From the NCBI RefSeq assembly GCF_900184245.1, contig NZ_FXXB01000007.1:644876-708875 (forward strand): a DNA stretch of 64,000 bases. The letters run 5' to 3'. A program made the translations under genes and the position numbers. Below the pieces are notes generated by a model. That model ran no database searches. It was not told where the DNA came from and saw nothing but the letters and a program-made list of their open reading frames with translations. The stretch is from Brachybacterium massiliense. Lineage in GTDB: Bacteria; Actinomycetota; Actinomycetes; Actinomycetales; Dermabacteraceae. Positions 14,175-22,164 of the stretch are shown piece after piece (the first letter of the stretch is position 1; each line of letters opens with the position of its first letter).

Positions 14175-14939
14175 TCAGCTGCGGGAGCTGACCTGCACTC
14201 CGATGCTCTCGCCCTGCCGCACGGCGGCGTCGGCGGTCTGCGCGAAGCGCTCCTCCCAGTCGCCGACGCGACCGAGCTGCGCGGCGAAGGCGGAATCCGC
14301 GCCGTCGGGCCGCGCCCGCTGGAGCACCAGGGACGCTCCCCCGGCCCGCGCCACGGCCTCCACCACCTGCGGCACCTGGGACTGCAGCGCCGGGGTGACG
14401 GTCATGCGCAGCTCGTGGTCGATGCCGGAGGCGAGCAGCATGCCCAGCGACCGCTCGGCCTTCGGGGCGGAGCCGGGTCGGTCCACGAGCGCCGCGTACC
14501 CGGTCCAGGACGCCTTGACGTCGAAGCCGATCCAGTCCACGAGCGGCGCCTCGCGCCGGGTGCCGTCGCGGTCCAGGCCCAGCAGGGTCGCGAGCCGGCC
14601 GGGATAGGCGCCGCCGGTGTGCAGGCCGACGGCGAAACCGGCCTCGCGCACCCGCCGGACCGCCGGGACCAGGGCGTGCTGCATGGTGGCCTCTCCCCCG
14701 CTGAACACCACCCCGTCCAGCAGGCCGTGCCGCCGCTCCAGCAGCTGCTCGAGCTGGGACCAGGCCACCGCGCCGGGCACCCGCGGATCCAGGATCGCGG
14801 TGTTGTGGCAGTAGGTGCAGGCCCAGGGGCAGCCCTGGCAGAACACGGTCGCGGCCAGTCGGCCGGGCCAGTCGACGGTGGACAGCGGCACCAGACCCGC
14901 GATCTGCAGGTCCGGTGCCGCGACCTGGGTGAGGCTCAC
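14175..14939 (-). CDS. nrdG: Anaerobic ribonucleotide reductase activating protein (radical SAM)
   Basis: This 254-aa radical SAM enzyme installs the glycyl radical on NrdD. The CX3CX2C cluster motif is C37-PWA-C41-TY-C44, followed by HN as in NrdG-type activases, with the SAM-binding glycines GGEAT further on. It is longer than the short E. coli NrdG and resembles the pyruvate-formate-lyase-activase-like form of actinobacteria. GTG overlaps the nrdD stop by 4 nt (GTGA), so expression is coupled to its substrate enzyme. Confidence 0.93.
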   Translation of the reverse strand: MSLTQVAAPDLQIAGLVPLSTVDWPGRLAATVFCQGCPWACTYCHNTAILDPRVPGAVAWSQLEQLLERRHGLLDGVVFSGGEATMQHALVPAVRRVREAGFAVGLHTGGAYPGRLATLLGLDRDGTRREAPLVDWIGFDVKASWTGYAALVDRPGSAPKAERSLGMLLASGIDHELRMTVTPALQSQVPQVVEAVARAGGASLVLQRARPDGADSAFAAQLGRVGDWEERFAQTADAAVRQGESIGVQVSSRS

Positions 14940-16936
14940 GCCGTCGGCGCTCCCGCGGCGGAGCCCGTCGGCGCTGCCGCGCGAGCCGCCGTCGCCGCTG
15001 CCGCCCCGGAGCGGGCGACCGGCCCGCCGGCTCCGACGCCCGCGGCCTGCTCGGTGAAGAAGGTGCGCTCGGCGTACTCGCCCTTCTTGCCGATGTTGAA
15101 GGAGGCCACGGGCCGGAAGTAGCCCATCACGCGGGTCCACACCTCGCAGGCCTGCCCGCAGCGGCCGCATTCGAGGTGCTCGCCCGAGAGGTAGCCGTGG
15201 GTGGGGCAGATCGAGAAGGTCGGGGTGACCGTCAGATAGGGCAGGTGGAACCGGGTCAGGGCCCGGCGCACCAGCTCCCTGCAGGTGCTCGCCGAGCTCA
15301 TCGCCTCGTTCATGTACAGGTGCAGCACGGTCCCGCCGGTGTACCTGGTCTGCAGCTCGTCCTGCCGCTCGAGCGCCTCGAAGGGATCCTCGGTGGCGCC
15401 GACGGGGATCTGGGAGGAGTTGGTGTAGTACGGGTTCTGGGCCGTGCCCGCGGTGAGGATCTGCGGGAAGCGGGCGCGGTCCTCCTTCGCGAAGCGGTAG
15501 GTGGCGCCCTCGGCGGGGGTGGCCTCGAGGTTGTAGAGGTTGCCGGTGGCCTCCTGGAACTCGACCATGCGACCGCGCACATGGTCCAGCAGGCGCAGGC
15601 ACATCGCCAGCCCCTCCTGGTCCATCAGGTCGTGGCGGTCGCCGGTGAAGTTGCGGACCATCTCGTTCATGCCGTTCACCCCGAGGGTGGAGAAGTGGTT
15701 GCCGAGGTGGCCCATGTAGCGCTTCGTGTACGGGTACAGCCCCGCATCCATCAGCTCCTGCACCGTGGCGCGGCGCCGCTCGAGAGTCTCCTTCCCAAGC
15801 TCCAGCAGGCGGTCCAGCGCCTCGAGCAGGGCCTCCTCGTCCCCGGCGTGGAGATGGCCGAGACGTGCCATGTTCACGGTGACCACGCCGATCGAGCCGG
15901 TCAGCTCCGCGGAGCCGAACAGGCCGTTGCCGCGCTTGAGCAGCTCGCGCATGTCCAGCTGCAGGCGGCAGCACATCGAACGGATCATCCCCGGGTCCAG
16001 ATCCGAGTTCAGGAAGTTCTGGAAGTAGGGCAGCCCGTATTTCGCGGTCATCGCGAACAGGCGCTCGGCGTTCTCGCTGTCCCAGGCGAAGTCGTGGGTG
16101 ATGTTGTAGGTGGGGATCGGGAAGGTGAAGGCGCGGCCGTCGGCGTCCCCCTCGGTCATCACCTCGAGGTAGGCGCGGTTGATCAGGTCCATCTCGGCGC
16201 CGAGCTCGCCGTAGGTGAACTCCTGCACCTCCCCGCCGATCACCGGGTGCTGCTCGCGCAGGTCCTCGGGGCAGGTCCAGTCGAAGGTGAGGTTGGTGAA
16301 GGGGCACTGGGAGCCCCAGCGGCTGGGGACGTTGAGGTTGTGGATCAGCTCCTGCATGTGCTGGAGCACCTGCCCATAGCTCATCGCATCCAGGCGCACG
16401 AAGGGCGCCATGTAGGTGTCGAAGGAGCTGAAGGCCTGGGCGCCGGCCCATTCGTTCTGCAGGGTGCCCAGGAAGTTCACGATCTGGCCGCAGGCCGAGG
16501 AGAAGTGCCGCGGCGGTCGGGAGCCGATCGCTCCGGCCACCCCGTTGAAGCCCTCCTCGAGCAGGGCTCGCAGGGACCAGCCGGCGCAGTAGCCGGTGAG
16601 CATGTCGAGGTCGTGGATGTGGATGTCGCCGTCGCGGTGGGCCCGGCCCGCCTCGGGGCTGAACACCTCGTCGAGCCAGTAGTTGGCGATCATCTTGCCG
16701 GCGGCGTTGAGGATCAGCCCTCCCATCGAGAAGCCCTGGTTGGCGTTGGCGTTCACGCGCCAGTCCGAGCGCTCCACGTACTCGGTGACGGTCGCGACGG
16801 GGTCCACCTGGCGCCGCGGCGCCTCCCCTGCCGGGGGCGTGTGGGCGGGCAGGGCGGGAATGCTCGAGCGGTCAGAGCGGTCAGAGCGGTCAGAGCGGTC
16901 AGAGCGGGCGGAGGACGAAGCGGCGGTGGTGGTCAT
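14936..16936 (-). CDS. nrdD: Anaerobic (class III) ribonucleoside-triphosphate reductase
   Basis: This 666-aa glycyl radical enzyme reduces ribonucleoside triphosphates without oxygen. The C-terminal region has the zinc-site cysteines (CPTHGY..., CGRCGQAC) and the glycyl radical loop RVMGYF. The start is ATG 16936, with AAGGAG in front; an in-frame ATG at 16978 lies beyond the odd mosaic-end-like sequence and is not favoured. The N-terminus holds a Ser-Asp-Arg repeat from a 9-bp tandem DNA repeat, absent from the core fold. The C-terminus after GEYAERTFF is an Ala-rich low-complexity tail. It is expected to be under NrdR control. Confidence 0.95.
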   Translation of the reverse strand: MTTTAASSSARSDRSDRSDRSDRSSIPALPAHTPPAGEAPRRQVDPVATVTEYVERSDWRVNANANQGFSMGGLILNAAGKMIANYWLDEVFSPEAGRAHRDGDIHIHDLDMLTGYCAGWSLRALLEEGFNGVAGAIGSRPPRHFSSACGQIVNFLGTLQNEWAGAQAFSSFDTYMAPFVRLDAMSYGQVLQHMQELIHNLNVPSRWGSQCPFTNLTFDWTCPEDLREQHPVIGGEVQEFTYGELGAEMDLINRAYLEVMTEGDADGRAFTFPIPTYNITHDFAWDSENAERLFAMTAKYGLPYFQNFLNSDLDPGMIRSMCCRLQLDMRELLKRGNGLFGSAELTGSIGVVTVNMARLGHLHAGDEEALLEALDRLLELGKETLERRRATVQELMDAGLYPYTKRYMGHLGNHFSTLGVNGMNEMVRNFTGDRHDLMDQEGLAMCLRLLDHVRGRMVEFQEATGNLYNLEATPAEGATYRFAKEDRARFPQILTAGTAQNPYYTNSSQIPVGATEDPFEALERQDELQTRYTGGTVLHLYMNEAMSSASTCRELVRRALTRFHLPYLTVTPTFSICPTHGYLSGEHLECGRCGQACEVWTRVMGYFRPVASFNIGKKGEYAERTFFTEQAAGVGAGGPVARSGAAAATAARAAAPTGSAAGAPTA
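16871..16906. repeat. 9-bp tandem repeat (4 units) in the nrdD 5' end
   Basis: GTCAGAGCG is repeated four times without change, encoding SDR units in the NrdD N-terminal extension. Because the unit is a multiple of 3, gain or loss of copies keeps frame. Confidence 0.9.
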
Positions 16937-16960
16937 GGTGCTCTCCTTGGAGGGGGTGGC

Positions 16961-16992
16961 AGATGATATAAGAGACAATGTATAAGAGACAG
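16961..16992. other. Two tandem Tn5/Nextera mosaic-end-like sequences
   Basis: TGTATAAGAGACAG (16979-16992) is identical to the last 14 nt of the 19-bp Tn5 mosaic end used in transposase-based libraries. Directly before it, AGATGATATAAGAGACA (16961-16977) matches the same element with one deletion or substitution. The shared TATAAGAGACA repeats with a 14-nt period. It lies about 25 nt upstream of the nrdD start. It may be a library-adapter remnant at an assembly join, or a genuine duplicated promoter element. Confidence 0.6.
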
Positions 16993-17022
16993 ATCGGCGA
17001 TGGGGCTCACGCTAGGCAGGCA

Positions 17023-17070
17023 GCACTACATGTAGGGGTCGCGACGCGCTGCAAACACGAGATGTAGTGA
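17023..17070 (-). promoter_or_regulatory. NrdR box pair upstream of nrdD
   Basis: Two 16-nt motifs, GCACTACATGTAGGGG (17023-17038) and ACACGAGATGTAGTGA (17055-17070), resemble the NrdR consensus. Their starts are 32 bp apart, the near-three-turn spacing typical of NrdR operators. NrdR represses ribonucleotide reductase genes when dATP is high. Confidence 0.8.
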
Positions 17071-17141
17071 ATTCCGTGCCGCCGTGCGCGGCGTGCCGGG
17101 ACTGAAGTCCCGTCGCGAATCGAATGACTGCCCCCCCTTGC

Positions 17142-17164
17142 CGTACTACGCGTGCCGTAGTACG
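17142..17164. promoter_or_regulatory. PadR-type palindromic operator
   Basis: A perfect 9-bp inverted repeat, CGTACTACG-N5-CGTAGTACG, lies about 65 nt upstream of the padR-like gene. PadR proteins commonly autoregulate through GTAC-containing palindromes, so this is the likely autoregulatory site. Confidence 0.7.
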
Positions 17165-17229
17165 TTGAGCGGACCATCCGCCACCGGGTGCGACCACCCC
17201 ACCCCGTCGACCGGGCGAGAGGAGCCGAT

Positions 17230-17565
17230 GTGATCGGAGCCGACGCGATCCGCGGGCACATCGATCTGATCCTGCTGGCGATCCTCGAGACCGGCCCCTC
17301 CTACGCCTACGAGATCTCCAAGACCCTCACGGACCGCTCCCGCGGCGAGTACGTCATCAAGCAGACCACCCTCTACACGGCGGTCAAGCGCCTGCAGGCG
17401 CAGGGCCTGCTGGACAGCTACGAGGACGTCTCCCCCACCGGAAAGCCCCGCACCTACTACCAGCTCACCCCGGACGGCCTCGACCAGCTCGCGCTCAAGC
17501 GCACCGAATGGCGCAGCACCCGAGCGCTCGTGGATCACTTCGCGGACGGAAAGGACGCCTCGTGA
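17230..17565 (+). CDS. PadR-family transcriptional regulator
   Basis: This 111-aa winged-helix regulator shows the PadR pattern: ILLAILETGPSYAYEISKTL, then TTLYTAVKRLQAQGLLDSYE and GKPRTYYQLTPDGL. GTG 17230 is chosen because it follows GAGAGGAG and matches the family start. Its stop overlaps the start of the next membrane protein gene (GTGA). This PadR plus membrane protein pairing is common in actinobacteria and Firmicutes and suggests a regulator that controls its own membrane partner. Confidence 0.93.
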   Translation: MIGADAIRGHIDLILLAILETGPSYAYEISKTLTDRSRGEYVIKQTTLYTAVKRLQAQGLLDSYEDVSPTGKPRTYYQLTPDGLDQLALKRTEWRSTRALVDHFADGKDAS

Positions 17566-18590
17566 ACGTCATCGACTCCTACCTCGACACCCTCTTCGCC
17601 CCCTACCCCGATTCCCCGCGCCTGCGCGAGGCCCGCGCCGAGCTGCGCACGATGATGGAGGATCAGCAGGACGGGCTGATCGCGGAGGGCCTCACCGAAT
17701 CCCAGGCCGTGGGCCGCGTGATCGCCGAGTTCGGTTCCCTTGAGGAGGTCGCCCCGGTGCTGGGCATCGACGCGGAGCTGGGCCGCGGCGCCGCCGCGCC
17801 CGCCCCGCCGCAGGACCCGGTGCTCGAGGTCGACCGGGCCCGCGCGTACGTCGAGGCGGTGCACCGCTCCCAGTGGCTGCCGGCGGCAGGGCTCACGCTG
17901 TACGTGCTCTGCGCGGCGCCGCTGCTGCTGCTCATCGCCGCCACCGGCTCCTCCCAGGGCGATCCGGCGAACTGGGCGATCGCCGTGGGCATCAGCGCGG
18001 TGCTGGTGATGGTGGCGCTCGGCACGGTCCTGATGATCATCAGGGACGCCCGGCTGAAGGACTATGAGGACCTGGACAGCGGGGAGTTCACGCTCACCGC
18101 GCCGGTGCGCGCCTTCGCCGAGAGCGTCTGGGACGAGAACCGCCGCACCACGATCGCCGCCCAGGCAGTCGCGATCATGCTGTGGATCCTGTGCGCTCTG
18201 CCCACGATCCTGCTCGCGCTGCTGGGCGGGGAGAACTCCCTGGCAGTCCTCTACGGCGTGTGCCTCACCCTGGCGATGGTGGCGATCGGCCTCGCGGTGA
18301 CCACCCGCGCCGGCTGGTCGGAGTCCGCGAGCTCCACCCTGCTGCAGGAGGACGACGAGGAGGACGAGGACCCGGCGTACAGCACCAACCCCGTGGTGCG
18401 CGCGATCGCGGCGGTGTACTGGCCGTTGATGGCGGCGATCTACCTGGCCTGGAGCTTCCTCACCGGCGACTGGCACATCTCCTGGGTGCTCTGGCCGGTG
18501 GCCGGCGTGCTCTACGCCGGGCTCTCCGGGCTCAGCGTCGCGCTGCGCAGCGAGGACGACAGCACGAGCGCACGCAGCCGTCGGGCCTGA
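17562..18590 (+). CDS. Membrane protein coupled to PadR (permease-prefix-like N-terminus)
   Basis: This 342-aa protein begins with a soluble helical domain (residues 1-85; YLDTLFAPYPDSPRLREARAEL ... AVGRVIAEFGS), like the DUF1700/'permease prefix' domain found downstream of PadR genes. Six hydrophobic segments follow, with an acidic loop (EDDEEDEDP) before the last pair. There are no catalytic motifs. Its function is unknown; being coupled to PadR suggests an envelope stress or antimicrobial response role, by inference. Confidence 0.75.
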   Translation: MNVIDSYLDTLFAPYPDSPRLREARAELRTMMEDQQDGLIAEGLTESQAVGRVIAEFGSLEEVAPVLGIDAELGRGAAAPAPPQDPVLEVDRARAYVEAVHRSQWLPAAGLTLYVLCAAPLLLLIAATGSSQGDPANWAIAVGISAVLVMVALGTVLMIIRDARLKDYEDLDSGEFTLTAPVRAFAESVWDENRRTTIAAQAVAIMLWILCALPTILLALLGGENSLAVLYGVCLTLAMVAIGLAVTTRAGWSESASSTLLQEDDEEDEDPAYSTNPVVRAIAAVYWPLMAAIYLAWSFLTGDWHISWVLWPVAGVLYAGLSGLSVALRSEDDSTSARSRRA

Positions 18591-18649
18591 GCACGCCGGG
18601 CCTGCTCGTCGCCCGGGAGAAGGGCAGGTACGGCGAAGGCAGGCACGAC

Positions 18650-18685
18650 GAAGGGGCGGCCCCGCTGCAGCGGGACCGCCCCTTC
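18650..18685. terminator. Bidirectional terminator between convergent genes
   Basis: GAAGGGGCGG and CCGCCCCTTC form a perfect 10-bp stem, with an inner CCGCT/AGCGG pair. It lies between the end of the PadR-linked membrane gene and the end of nrdE, and can serve both. Confidence 0.75.
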
Positions 18686-18722
18686 GCTCGGCCGTCGGCC
18701 GGACCGATCGGGTCAGCTCAGG

Positions 18723-20873
18723 TCAGAGCATGCAGCTGACGCAGCCCTCGACCTCGGTGCCCTCGAGCGCCATCTGCCGCAGGCGGATGTAGTAGAGGGT
18801 CTTGATGCCCTTGCGCCAGGCGTAGATCTGCGCCTTGTTGACGTCACGGGTGGTGGCGGTGTCCTTGAAGAACAGCGTCAGCGACAGACCCTGGTCCACG
18901 TGCTGCGTGGCCTCGGCGTAGGTGTCGATGATCTTCTCGAACCCGATCTCGTACGCATCCTCGTAGTACTCGAGGTTGTCGTTGGTCATGTAGGGCGCCG
19001 GGTAGTACACGCGCCCGATCTTGCCCTCCTTGCGGATCTCGATCTGGGACACGATCGGGTGGATCGAGCTGGTCGAGTGGTTGATGTACGAGATCGAGCC
19101 GGTGGGCGGGACGGCCTGGAGGTAGGCGTTGTACATGCCGTGCTCCTGGACCTCCGCACGCAGCTGCTTCCAGTCCTCCTGCGTGGGCAGGTGGGCGTTG
19201 GACTCGGCGAACAGGGCGCGCACCTTGTCCGTGCGCGGCTCCCACACCTGGTCGATGTACTTGTCGAAGTACTCGCCCGTGGCGTATTTGGAGTTCTCGA
19301 AGTCGTAGAACTTCTCCCCGCGCTCCTTCGCGATCCGCATCGACGCCTTGATGGCGTGGTACGTGACCGAGTAGAAGTACATGTTGGTGAAGTCCAGGCC
19401 CTCGTCGGAGCCGTAGAAGATCCGCTCACGCGCCAGGTAGCCGTGGAGGTTCATCTGCCCCAGGCCGATGGCGTGGGACTTGCGGTTGCCCTCGGCGATG
19501 GTGGGCACGGACTCGATGTCCGAGGTGTCCGAGACCGCGGTCAGGCCACGGATGGCCGTCTCGATGCTCAGGGCGAAGTTCGGCGAGTCCATCGCCTTGG
19601 CGATGTTCAGCGAACCGAGGTTGCAGGAGATGTCCCGGCCCATCTCGTCGTAGGTCAGGTCCACGTTCATGGTCGACGGGGTCGAGACCTGCAGGATCTC
19701 CGAGCACAGGTTGGAGTGCGTGACCTTGCCGGCGATCGGGTTCGCCCGGTTCACGGTGTCCTCGAACATGATGTACGGGTAGCCGGACTCGAACTGGATC
19801 TCCGCGAGGATCTGGAAGAAGTCGCGCGCCTGGATCTTCTTCTTGGAGATGTTCGGGTTGTCGACCATCTCGCGGTAGACCTCGGAGATGTTGACGTCCG
19901 CGAAGGGCTTGCCGTACTCGCGCTCCACGTCGTACGGGGAGAACAGGTACATCGGCTCGTTCTTCTTCGCGAGCTCGAAGGTGACATCCGGGATGACCAC
20001 GCCGAGGGAGAGGGTCTTGATGCGGATCTTCTCGTCGGCGTTCTCGCGCTTGGTGTCCAGGAAGCGCAGGATGTCGGGGTGGTGGGCGTTGAGGTACACC
20101 GCACCGGCGCCCTGGCGGGCCCCGAGCTGGTTGGCGTAGGAGAAGGAGTCCTCCAGCAGCTTCATCACAGGGATGACGCCGCTGGACTGGTTCTCGATGT
20201 GCTTGATCGGCGCGCCGTACTCGCGCAGGTTGCTCAGCAGCAGCGCCACGCCGCCGCCGCGCTTGGACAGCTGCAGCGCGGAGTTGATCGAGCGACCGAT
20301 CGACTCCATGTTGTCCTCGACGCGCAGCAGGAAGCAGGAGACGAGCTCGCCGCGCTGCGCCTTGCCGGCGTTGAGGAAGGTGGGGGTGGCCGGCTGGAAG
20401 CGGCCGTCGAGGATCTCGTCGACCAGGTTGCGGGCCAGCTGCTCGTCACCGCGGGCGAGCGCGAGGGCGACCATCACCACGCGGTCCTCGAAGCGCTCGA
20501 GGTACCGCTCGCCGTCGAAGGTCTTCAGCGTGTACGAGGTGTAGTACTTGAAGGCGCCCAGGAAGGTCGGGAAGCGGAACTTCTTCGCGAAGGCCTGCTC
20601 GGAGAGGGACTCGATGAAGGAGAAGTCGTACTGCTCGAGCACCTCGGGCTCGTAGTACTTGTTCTCGACCAGGTAGTCCATCTTCTCGCGCAGCGAGTGG
20701 AAGAACACCGTGTTGGGGTTCACGTGCTGCAGGAAGTACTCCCGCGCCGCCTCGCGGTCCTTGTCGAACTGGATCTTCCCGTCCGGTCCGTACAGGTTCA
20801 GCATCGCGTTCAGCGCGTGGTAGTCGAGCCGCCTGTTGTGCTCGACCGGGGGCATCTCGGTCAGTGTCGCCAA
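18723..20873 (-). CDS. nrdE: Ribonucleotide reductase class Ib, alpha subunit
   Basis: This protein of about 716 aa is the catalytic subunit that reduces ribonucleoside diphosphates. Family landmarks are visible: the active-site region [17 protein letters not shown], the [11 protein letters not shown] segment, the radical-transfer tyrosine pair near LYYIRLRQ, and the C-terminal redox cysteine pair CVSC. It lacks the long N-terminal ATP-cone of class Ia enzymes, as expected for NrdE. TTG 20873 overlaps the nrdI end by 13 nt; ATG 20852 is the alternative. Confidence 0.95.
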   Translation of the reverse strand: MATLTEMPPVEHNRRLDYHALNAMLNLYGPDGKIQFDKDREAAREYFLQHVNPNTVFFHSLREKMDYLVENKYYEPEVLEQYDFSFIESLSEQAFAKKFRFPTFLGAFKYYTSYTLKTFDGERYLERFEDRVVMVALALARGDEQLARNLVDEILDGRFQPATPTFLNAGKAQRGELVSCFLLRVEDNMESIGRSINSALQLSKRGGGVALLLSNLREYGAPIKHIENQSSGVIPVMKLLEDSFSYANQLGARQGAGAVYLNAHHPDILRFLDTKRENADEKIRIKTLSLGVVIPDVTFELAKKNEPMYLFSPYDVEREYGKPFADVNISEVYREMVDNPNISKKKIQARDFFQILAEIQFESGYPYIMFEDTVNRANPIAGKVTHSNLCSEILQVSTPSTMNVDLTYDEMGRDISCNLGSLNIAKAMDSPNFALSIETAIRGLTAVSDTSDIESVPTIAEGNRKSHAIGLGQMNLHGYLARERIFYGSDEGLDFTNMYFYSVTYHAIKASMRIAKERGEKFYDFENSKYATGEYFDKYIDQVWEPRTDKVRALFAESNAHLPTQEDWKQLRAEVQEHGMYNAYLQAVPPTGSISYINHSTSSIHPIVSQIEIRKEGKIGRVYYPAPYMTNDNLEYYEDAYEIGFEKIIDTYAEATQHVDQGLSLTLFFKDTATTRDVNKAQIYAWRKGIKTLYYIRLRQMALEGTEVEGCVSCML

Positions 20874-21259
20874 AACTCTTCCAATCCGTCATGGACCCGC
20901 GTGACATCGCGCGGAGTGCCGAACAGTTCGAACTTGTACATGTGGGGGACCTGGCACTTGCGGGAGATGATGTCTCCCGCGAGGCAGTAGGCCTCCCCGA
21001 AGTTGGTGTTCCCCGCGCTGATCACGCCGCGGATGTGCTTCCGATTGCGTTCATCGTTGAGGAACTTGATGACCTGCTTGGGCACGGCGCCGCGGCCGTT
21101 GCCCCCGCCGTAGGTCGGGACCACCAGGACGAAGTCCTCGTCGACGACGAGGTGCTCCTCCTTGGGATACAGGGGGATCCGGCGAGCCGGCATCCCGAGC
21201 TTCTCGATGAAGCGCTTGGTGTTGCCGGAGACCGAGGAGAAGTAGACGAGGTTGGACAC
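20861..21259 (-). CDS. nrdI: NrdI flavodoxin-like protein
   Basis: This 132-aa flavodoxin-fold protein has the FMN phosphate loop [10 protein letters not shown] near its N-terminus and the family block [18 protein letters not shown]. NrdI supplies oxidant for assembling the Mn-tyrosyl radical cofactor of NrdF. It lies between nrdH and nrdE, in the standard nrdHIE order. Confidence 0.95.
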   Translation of the reverse strand: MSNLVYFSSVSGNTKRFIEKLGMPARRIPLYPKEEHLVVDEDFVLVVPTYGGGNGRGAVPKQVIKFLNDERNRKHIRGVISAGNTNFGEAYCLAGDIISRKCQVPHMYKFELFGTPRDVTRVHDGLEEFWRH

Positions 21260-21280
21260 GCCGACGCCTCCGGGGGCCGA

Positions 21281-21538
21281 TCAGATGGCGGAGGCCTGGC
21301 GCTGCGCGCCGGCGTCAGCCGTGATCGCCTTGATCTTGTCCGGGCGGAAGCCGGACCAGTGATCCTGCGAGGTGATGACCACCGGCGCCTGGACGTAGCC
21401 CAGCGACTTGACCTTCGCGAGCGCGTCGGCGTCCTCGGTGATGTCGACGACGTCGTAGGCCACGCCCGCCTTGTTCAGGGCGCGCTTGGTCGCATCGCAC
21501 TGAACGCAGAGGGGCTTCGAGTACACGGTGATGTCCAA
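21281..21538 (-). CDS. nrdH: NrdH glutaredoxin-like electron donor
   Basis: This 85-aa thioredoxin-fold protein has the redox motif C11-V-Q-C14 and the WSGFRPDKI block typical of NrdH redoxins, which reduce NrdE using thioredoxin reductase. It is first in the nrdHIE transcript. A second NrdH-like protein is encoded in the prophage. Confidence 0.95.
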   Translation of the reverse strand: MDITVYSKPLCVQCDATKRALNKAGVAYDVVDITEDADALAKVKSLGYVQAPVVITSQDHWSGFRPDKIKAITADAGAQRQASAI

Positions 21539-21716
21539 GGGAGATGCCTTTCACGAGCGGCCGCGCCGGGGCGCGAGGACTGGGGCTGTCACAGGTTGTT
21601 CGAGGGGGTCCGGTGGACCGTGCCGCAACGCTCCGGAGCTCTGGACCGTGGGCGCAGCGATGGTTTCCGCTGTGCCGCCCGGTGCCCGGGAGACCCGGTG
21701 CGGTGCGACTGCGTCA

Positions 21717-21764
21717 ACACTACACCTAGTGGTGCCCCGGCGCGATGACCACAAGATGTACTGA
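21717..21764 (-). promoter_or_regulatory. NrdR box pair upstream of nrdHIE
   Basis: ACACTACACCTAGTGG (21717-21732) and CCACAAGATGTACTGA (21749-21764) match the NrdR box pattern. They start 32 bp apart, exactly as in the nrdD pair. They lie about 180-225 nt upstream of nrdH, implying a long leader or a distal promoter. Confidence 0.82.
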
Positions 21765-21776
21765 ACTACAACACTG

Positions 21777-21811
21777 TCATCCACAATCCGATGTTGACGG
21801 GCTGTGGATAG
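21777..21811. promoter_or_regulatory. Two DnaA-box-like sites beside the nrdHIE NrdR boxes
   Basis: TCATCCACA (21777-21785) and TGTGGATAG (21803-21811) each match the DnaA box TTATCCACA, or its complement, at 8 of 9 positions and face each other. DnaA control of nrd promoters is known in E. coli. Here the call rests on sequence similarity only. Confidence 0.35.
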
Positions 21812-22164
21812 GTGGGCGGGACTGGGGACGGAGCGGAGAGCCACGCACGAAAGACGAGGATGTGTGCACAGTCGAGTGTGGACGAGGGGTGCGACAGCGG
21901 GCTCCGGCGGTGGATGACGCCGCCACCCGGGGCGCCGGGAACGGGCGGGAGTGAGGTACGTCCCCGGCGTGTCTCCGGGCGCGGCTCGGCGTGTCGTCGG
22001 CGTGTCCCCCGCGGCCGGGTCACGACCTCCCCCTCACCCGGGGCACGGCCTCCCTCGCGGCGCGTCCCACGAACGCCGCTGCGGGCCGACGGGCCGGGCC
22101 CCGCACGCGCGAGACCCCCGCGGCCCGAGGGGGCGGCGGGGGCCTCGCGGGCTGTGTCCCGGGC
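21812..22164. other. Intergenic region between nrdH leader and Gfo/Idh-like gene
   Basis: About 350 nt without a credible gene. The last part before 22165 is strongly GC-rich. A weak hairpin could terminate the minus-strand oxidoreductase gene. I see no RNA gene. Confidence 0.5.

Noticed and set aside
16871..16906. CRISPR-like repeat
   Set aside because: It is a 9-bp tandem coding repeat without spacers. No CRISPR array is seen in the window.
18900..20990. Long plus-strand frame opposite nrdE
   Set aside because: Leu/Val/Asp-rich shadow; nrdE is clear on the minus strand.
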